Below are positions 5,753 to 9,764 of a stretch of DNA of 9,764 bases, piece after piece (within the stretch, counting starts at the first letter, position 1; the number at the start of each line of letters is the position of its first letter). Under the pieces are notes generated by a model. That model saw nothing but the letters and a program-made list of their open reading frames with translations, made no database searches and was not told the origin of the DNA. This stretch comes from an uncultured Eubacteriales bacterium (lineage in GTDB: Bacteria > Bacillota > Clostridia > Lachnospirales > Lachnospiraceae): contig ONWK01000282.1 in the NCBI GenBank assembly GCA_900321505.1, positions 1-9,764 of the forward strand. The letters are read 5' to 3'. A program made the translations under genes and the position numbers.

Positions 5753-7543
5753 CTACTCCGTCACTACGCAGTTCTTGCCGCTTCGTTTTGCCTTATACAG
5801 TGCATCATCCACACGCATCGTAAATGTATCCGCGCTTTCTCCCACCTTATGCTCAGTCACTCCAAGACTCATGGTCTGATGTCCGCAGAGCTCAAATTCT
5901 ATCCTGTTAAATTCAGTGCGGAATACTTCGGCTACCTCCGCAGCCTTATTCACATCTATGCCCGGAAGAAGTACCATGAACTCCTCGCCGCCCCAGCGGC
6001 CTGCAACACAGCCGGGAGCCTTGCGGTCAATGACACGCTTCAGCATGGTTGCCAGCTGGATCAGTACCTGGTCGCCTTCCTTATGGCCGTAGGTATCATT
6101 TACCTTTTTGAAATCATCCACATCCATCATTACAAGTGACACCTTGCCGATATTTCCGGCAGCTTTACCCTCAGCACCGGCATCATTCACCTGATTTACC
6201 CGTTCATTGATCCGCCGCTGTATCTCCATACGGTTATAGAGCCTGGTCATTCCGTCAGATATCGCCGCCTGTCCCAGCTGTCTGTTGGCAGCCTCCAGTT
6301 CCTCCGTAGCCGCCTGTATAAATGTTGCGAGCCGGTTAACCATGGATACCTGTCCCGAGAATTCCATTCCGACCTCCGCAAGCTCGGGTGTATCCTTTAC
6401 TTCCGGAATATCACCTTCGCGGAGTGCACCGACGACAAGCGTAACATTATGCTGATTAAGATGCCCCTTGGTCCGCAGGAATTCACCTGATGTGAAAAAG
6501 CCCGAGGTCGGAGCCAGCAGCTGGAAGGGGGTCGTCTCACGCGAAACATCCGCGCCCCAGAACACTCTCCGGGCGCCGCAGGAATAGAGCTTGATCACTT
6601 CCGGCGCGAAGCGGTTCAGGGTCTTTACCCCATCAGCCACCTCTCTCAGTATAGTTTCCGGATCACCGTAAGATATCCTTGCCATATCTCCTTCGCACAT
6701 GTCCGATGTCATCATCAAAGCTCCGTTCTCCAGACTGGCAGTCGGAGCACGCAGCAGCTGTATCCCGTTATGGTCAAAAATAAAGGGAAATTCCAGTGTA
6801 TTGCTGAAGAAATTTTCATCATTTTCAATATTCAGATAGCGGTAATAGGTATCATATGCAGGCCTGCCCTCGATCTCATAAAGGATACTTCCCTTTACCT
6901 TTGTGATCTCCAGCTCGCGCCCCAAGGGCTTCCAGCCCGTGATATATGTAGTAGAAACATGCAGATCCTCGCCGCCCATAAGCACGAATATCACGCCGCG
7001 GTCGGCATAACCGTAGATATTCGTGAAGACGCATGCTGTATCATTATTCATGTCTCCGTTAAAAGCACCGCCGCCGTATATTGCTATATCACGCTGTGCC
7101 TCACTGAGCTGGTCGGAGAAATTAGTCATGGACATGCCCCTGATGGTAACCAGCAGCTCTATCGCTGTTACCCATGGGTTTTCATTCAGGATACGCAGTA
7201 CATCCGATGTGACATATGATTCATTTTCAGCTGTCAGATCATACTGAAGCAGCTGAACCCTGCTGGTGGGATATTCAAATACCGTACAGGTAATGGCAAT
7301 GGCCTGCGTACACACATCACCGTTCAGGATATGCCCGTTGGTAGAGCAGCCAAACACCAGCGCCTCCGGCATCTCCCAGGTAATTATATCCATAACCTTC
7401 TCGATCTCTTCACGGTCTATGACATCTGAAAAGACCTGAAATACCATCTGTGAATAAATCTTGGTCCTGGACCATTGCATAAGCTTACGCAATTCCCGGA
7501 TCAGTGCATCCTTCCCCTTGTAGCTGAACTGAAACTGGCGCAT
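5753..7543 (-). CDS. FIST-domain sensor fused to a GGDEF diguanylate cyclase
   Basis: This 596-residue protein has no membrane segment. Residues about 30-220 form a FIST N domain (FGCSTNGHI at 64-72, IYGGGAFNGD at 155-164). About 222-370 form the FIST C domain (PAYDTYYRYLNIE, CGARRVFWGAD). FIST domains are thought to bind small ligands, possibly amino acids. A helical linker (about 395-428) leads to a GGDEF domain with all expected parts: DGMTRLYNR (430-438), DVDDFKKVNDTYGHKEGD (474-491) and the active-site GGEEF (518-522). It should make c-di-GMP from two GTP. The RxxD product-inhibition site that would lie five residues before GGEEF is absent (APGC at 509-512). The start has AGGGGG six bases upstream. 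It is the first gene of the cluster and has a good promoter at 7605-7633. The ligand and the c-di-GMP target are unknown. Confidence 0.9.
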   Translation of the reverse strand: MRQFQFSYKGKDALIRELRKLMQWSRTKIYSQMVFQVFSDVIDREEIEKVMDIITWEMPEALVFGCSTNGHILNGDVCTQAIAITCTVFEYPTSRVQLLQYDLTAENESYVTSDVLRILNENPWVTAIELLVTIRGMSMTNFSDQLSEAQRDIAIYGGGAFNGDMNNDTACVFTNIYGYADRGVIFVLMGGEDLHVSTTYITGWKPLGRELEITKVKGSILYEIEGRPAYDTYYRYLNIENDENFFSNTLEFPFIFDHNGIQLLRAPTASLENGALMMTSDMCEGDMARISYGDPETILREVADGVKTLNRFAPEVIKLYSCGARRVFWGADVSRETTPFQLLAPTSGFFTSGEFLRTKGHLNQHNVTLVVGALREGDIPEVKDTPELAEVGMEFSGQVSMVNRLATFIQAATEELEAANRQLGQAAISDGMTRLYNRMEIQRRINERVNQVNDAGAEGKAAGNIGKVSLVMMDVDDFKKVNDTYGHKEGDQVLIQLATMLKRVIDRKAPGCVAGRWGGEEFMVLLPGIDVNKAAEVAEVFRTEFNRIEFELCGHQTMSLGVTEHKVGESADTFTMRVDDALYKAKRSGKNCVVTE

Positions 7544-7604
7544 AACCTTCCCCCTTTCATGTAATCCGAATATAAATGCCCTGCCGTAATAACCCTATTT
7601 GTTT

Positions 7605-7633
7605 ATTATATCAATTCACCTGTCTGCGGGCAA
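7605..7633 (-). promoter_or_regulatory. Promoter of the FIST-GGDEF cluster
   Basis: On the minus strand TTGCCC (7628-7633, four of six) is followed after 17 bases by a perfect TATAAT (7605-7610). The transcript should start near 7598, giving a leader of about 55 nt. Confidence 0.65.
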
Positions 7634-7667
7634 GGAGAATGTATTCGGTATAACTCCTTTCCTGCAT

Positions 7668-7696
7668 TTGACAAGGAAAGTCCGGAATGATACATT
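7668..7696 (+). promoter_or_regulatory. Promoter of the YdcF-like gene
   Basis: A perfect -35 TTGACA (7668-7673) is followed after 17 bases by TACATT (7691-7696, four of six). A TGA before the -10 gives an extended -10. The transcript would start near 7703. Confidence 0.6.
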
Positions 7697-7843
7697 ATGT
7701 ACAGCACGTCCTGGATATATGCCTGATCATGATAAAACTCTGATTCTCTGCTCTGATCCGGCATAGTAACAGGGTGCCGTACATACGGAATCATCGGATA
7801 CCGCACTTGATTTATGAGAATGTACGATCCGAAATAACATATG

Positions 7844-7849
7844 AAAGGA
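7844..7849 (+). promoter_or_regulatory. Ribosome binding site that sets the YdcF-like start
   Basis: AAAGGA lies nine bases before the ATG at 7859. The in-frame ATG at 7841 has no such site in front of it, and the AAAGGA lies inside its first codons. Start 7859 is therefore preferred. Confidence 0.6.
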
Positions 7850-7858
7850 TTTTCTCAT

Positions 7859-9364
7859 ATGCAGGTCACTTCCACAAAAAAGAAGCTGATTATCACCATA
7901 GTTGTCACATTGTTTTTTCTTATCGCTATCCTTCTTTCTACTGTTTTTATGTCAAGAGAACTCGATCTGTATTTCCCTTCCTTAGGCACCGGATATGAGG
8001 ATGTACAGCTCCTCATAAAAGACGATTCACTGGTTGATCTGGTTTTTGTAAGAGAGGAGCAGGGAGGGGGTTACCATGCGCGCATTAAGATTGCAGAGGA
8101 AAGAAAACCGGGTACTACCGATGTAACGCTGACATGTTATCGTGAAGGATCAGAATATCCGGATACATCCGGTCTGAATGTAAATGTTACAGGCTTCGGT
8201 ACCATTTACAGCGGAAGATTGAGCTTTAATGGTATGCATGTTACATTTTCGCTGCTCGGCCTCCTCTTCCTAAGCTATTCCATCATGCTCTTTATATGGC
8301 ATCGCGAATATCGGAAAAGCCGTTTCTTTTCATACGGCTCCATTCAGGATCTCGGACTCTCAATATACTTTTTGGCACAGGCGCTTACTTATTTTGCAGT
8401 GATCATTTTCAGCCTTACGCGTTCAGAACCCCTGACCGGTGAAAATCTCCTCACTGTCAACAGCCTTGTCCTGTCACTGATCTGTCTTGTAGCCATGCCG
8501 GTGATCCTCCTTTTTGCAGTCATGATAACCATAAGCAATATCGGACTTATCATTAAAGAAGGAAGAAGCCCCTCAAATGCCCTGGGGATCATTCTAAGCA
8601 TTGTTCTCATAGCCGGACTGCTGATCATAGCATTTTTAGTCATACGGACTCCGAGCATTTACGCCATGGATCTAAAGGATACCGCAATCGCCGTGGCCCG
8701 GGGTATCATATCCTCAGTATTCTTCTATTTCATATGCAATCTTTTTTCCACCCTGCTGCTCTGTCAGCTTGCCGGACATCACAAGCCTGCATATGACAAG
8801 GATTATGTACTGATCCTGGGCTGTGGGATAAGGGATGACGGAACACTCTATCCTCTCCTGCAGGGACGCGCAGACCGGGCACTGACATTTTATCACGCGC
8901 AGGAAGAGGCTTCGGGAAAAGCCCCCATACTGGTTCCTTCCGGCGGCCAGGGTCCGGATGAGTGCATGCCCGAGGGCGAGGCGATTAAGAATTACCTGCT
9001 CTCACAGGGTATCCCCGAGGATCATATCCTGCCGGAGACCGGGTCGGTGAATACTTTACAGAATATGCAGTTTTCAAAAAAAGTGATCGAAGGAAATGAA
9101 GGATCAGATGAATTAACCGCCAGGGTGGCCTTCTCCACCACCAATTTCCATGTATTCAGAAGCGGTATTCTGGCTTCGGATGCGGGAATGAACGCAGACG
9201 GTATGGGTGCAAAGACCAAATGGTATTTCTGGCCGAATGCACTGATAAGAGAATTCATAGGAATGCTGGTGAGACATTGGAAGTTGCATGCCACTCTTCT
9301 TGCTGTCGTAATACTCCAGGCCAGCCTTTTGGGAAATGCACAATGGCTGTTCAGCCTGCTGTAG
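7859..9364 (+). CDS. Multi-pass membrane protein with a YdcF/DUF218 domain
   Basis: This is a 501-residue membrane protein. A basic N-terminus (KKK) and one membrane segment (about 10-32) lead to an outside domain of about 90 residues (33-125). Five more hydrophobic segments follow (about 126-147, 166-186, 201-231, 241-262, 279-304). Then comes a YdcF/SanA/ElyC-type DUF218 domain (about 315-474) and a last membrane segment (476-498). Domain hallmarks are DYVLILGCGI (315-324) with a following RAD, VPSGGQGPDE (359-368), the GEAIKNYL helix, ETGSVNTLQNM (393-403) and FSTTNFHVFRSG (425-436). In other bacteria this family is tied to envelope and cell-wall carrier metabolism, but its activity is not settled. 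An in-frame ATG at 7841 would add six residues. The gene stands alone with its own promoter and terminator and faces rpsI. Topology is read by eye and may shift by a segment. Confidence 0.85.
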   Translation: MQVTSTKKKLIITIVVTLFFLIAILLSTVFMSRELDLYFPSLGTGYEDVQLLIKDDSLVDLVFVREEQGGGYHARIKIAEERKPGTTDVTLTCYREGSEYPDTSGLNVNVTGFGTIYSGRLSFNGMHVTFSLLGLLFLSYSIMLFIWHREYRKSRFFSYGSIQDLGLSIYFLAQALTYFAVIIFSLTRSEPLTGENLLTVNSLVLSLICLVAMPVILLFAVMITISNIGLIIKEGRSPSNALGIILSIVLIAGLLIIAFLVIRTPSIYAMDLKDTAIAVARGIISSVFFYFICNLFSTLLLCQLAGHHKPAYDKDYVLILGCGIRDDGTLYPLLQGRADRALTFYHAQEEASGKAPILVPSGGQGPDECMPEGEAIKNYLLSQGIPEDHILPETGSVNTLQNMQFSKKVIEGNEGSDELTARVAFSTTNFHVFRSGILASDAGMNADGMGAKTKWYFWPNALIREFIGMLVRHWKLHATLLAVVILQASLLGNAQWLFSLL

Positions 9365-9393
9365 TAACACACTATCTCTTTGAGAACTGTGGA

Positions 9394-9431
9394 GGGCGTA
9401 AAAAAACGTGCCTGTGGCACGTTTTTAGCCC
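9394..9431 (+). terminator. Terminator of the YdcF-like gene, bidirectional in form
   Basis: A perfect 11-bp stem, AAAAACGTGCC/GGCACGTTTTT (9402-9412 with 9416-9426), closes a 3-nt loop, and GGGC/GCCC (9394-9397 with 9428-9431) extends it outward. The A and T runs on its two sides allow it to act on either strand. Confidence 0.85.
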
Positions 9432-9434
9432 GAC

Positions 9435-9460
9435 GAGCGCGTGGCTATGCCTAAGCGCTC
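9435..9460. repeat. Intergenic hairpin between convergent genes
   Basis: GAGCGC/GCGCTC (9435-9440 with 9455-9460) encloses a smaller GGC/GCC stem (9443-9445 with 9449-9451). There is no T run after it on either strand, so it is not a terminator by itself. Confidence 0.6.
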
Positions 9461-9481
9461 CGCAAGCTCAACGAGCTTGCG
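9461..9481. repeat. Perfect 9-bp hairpin between convergent genes
   Basis: CGCAAGCTC/GAGCTTGCG (9461-9469 with 9473-9481) closes a 3-nt loop. It abuts the hairpins on both sides. Confidence 0.7.
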
Positions 9482-9524
9482 ATATAACAAAGAAAGCCGG
9501 CAATGCCGGCTCTCTTTGTTATAT
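9482..9524 (-). terminator. Terminator of rpsI
   Basis: A 20-bp stem with one mismatch (9482-9501 with 9505-9524) and an AAT loop starts two bases after the rpsI stop. On the minus strand the second arm is T-rich (TTTCTTTGTTATAT), with GCCGGC next to the loop. It should end the ribosomal-protein transcript. Confidence 0.8.
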
Positions 9525-9526
9525 AA

Positions 9527-9764
9527 CTATCTCTTACTGAACTGAGGTGCACGACGTGCTGCCTTCAATCCGTACTTCTTTCTTTCCTTCATTCTCGGGT
9601 CACGAGTAAGGAAACCGGCCTTCTTAAGTGCGGGACGAAGCTCTTCATTTGCCTCGTTCAGTGCACGCGCGATACCGTGACGGATAGCACCTGCCTGGCC
9701 TGTGAAGCCGCCGCCGTATACATTTACAAGTACATCATACTTGCCTTCTGTACCGGTTACAGCG
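9527..9764 (-). CDS. rpsI: 30S ribosomal protein S9, C-terminal part
   Basis: The 79 residues present are the C-terminal part of ribosomal protein S9, a small-subunit protein whose tail reaches the P-site tRNA. Recognisable parts are VNVYGGGFTGQAGAIRHGIA, RALNEANEELRPALKKAGFL, the TRDPRMKERKKYG block and the basic tail ending APQFSKR. The stop is TAG at 9527-9529. The rest of the gene lies off the right edge. In most bacteria rpsI follows rplM in one transcript, and here it would be the last gene, since a terminator follows at once. Confidence 0.97.
   Translation of the reverse strand, partial: AVTGTEGKYDVLVNVYGGGFTGQAGAIRHGIARALNEANEELRPALKKAGFLTRDPRMKERKKYGLKAARRAPQFSKR

Larger units (their letters stand above)
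7544..7858. other. Divergent intergenic region, no convincing gene
   Basis: These 315 bases separate the FIST-GGDEF gene (minus) from the YdcF-like gene (plus). They hold one promoter for each side, with only 34 bases between the two -35 boxes. A 66-codon minus-strand frame here starts with GTG, has no ribosome binding site and overlaps both promoters, so I do not call it. The plus-strand leader of about 155 nt shows no clear terminator-type hairpin. Confidence 0.6.

Noticed and set aside
5293..5823. 176-codon plus-strand frame
   Set aside because: It is antisense to the TerB-like gene and the end of the FIST-GGDEF gene, both of which have clear domain motifs and ribosome binding sites.
7544..7600. 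c-di-GMP riboswitch in front of the FIST-GGDEF gene
   Set aside because: The leader after the predicted start is only about 55 nt, too short for the known classes, and no matching core was seen.
7606..7806. 66-codon minus-strand frame between the divergent genes
   Set aside because: It begins with GTG, has no ribosome binding site, overlaps both divergent promoters and resembles no family I know.

Overview
The window looks like chromosomal DNA of a Gram-positive Clostridia bacterium, most likely a Lachnospiraceae-type gut or rumen anaerobe. The evidence is moderate GC, strong AGGAGG-type ribosome binding sites, surface proteins with aromatic-rich glycine/tryptophan wall-binding repeats, a papain-like peptidase with a lectin-like module, and an rpsI gene at the right edge. 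No phage, transposase, CRISPR array, tRNA or rRNA was seen.

Left part (1-4433): the start of a secreted wall-binding-repeat protein runs off the left edge on the minus strand. A divergent promoter region then serves a plus-strand pyridoxal/pyridoxamine kinase gene (570-1418), whose leader of about 100 nt can fold in alternative ways. The kinase gene ends at a strong hairpin terminator. A second, branched hairpin follows it, at the end of a large minus-strand gene (4433-1548). That gene encodes a secreted C1A cysteine peptidase with a lectin-like domain, two Ig-like MBG-type domains, an acidic/proline linker and the same kind of wall-binding repeats as the left-edge protein.

Middle part (4591-7543): a tight minus-strand cluster runs from a FIST-GGDEF protein (ligand sensor fused to a diguanylate cyclase) to a TerB-like protein and then to a 175-residue protein I do not recognise. 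It has its own good promoter at 7605-7633. No clear terminator separates it from the peptidase gene, so read-through is possible. The 157-nt gap between them holds several inverted repeats, including a near copy of the hairpin that ends the kinase gene.

Right part (7544-9764): a divergent intergenic region carries back-to-back promoters for the FIST-GGDEF cluster and for a plus-strand membrane protein. That protein has about seven membrane segments, an N-terminal outside domain and a YdcF/DUF218 domain. It converges on rpsI (ribosomal protein S9, partial). The gap between the two genes is packed with four abutting hairpins.

The most interesting unit is the FIST-GGDEF / TerB-like / unknown-protein operon next to a surface peptidase. 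A plausible reading, not proven, is an intracellular ligand-to-c-di-GMP signalling module with two unstudied accessory proteins. Two starts differ from the longest open frames (4433 instead of 4502; 7859 instead of 7841), in each case because of a ribosome binding site.
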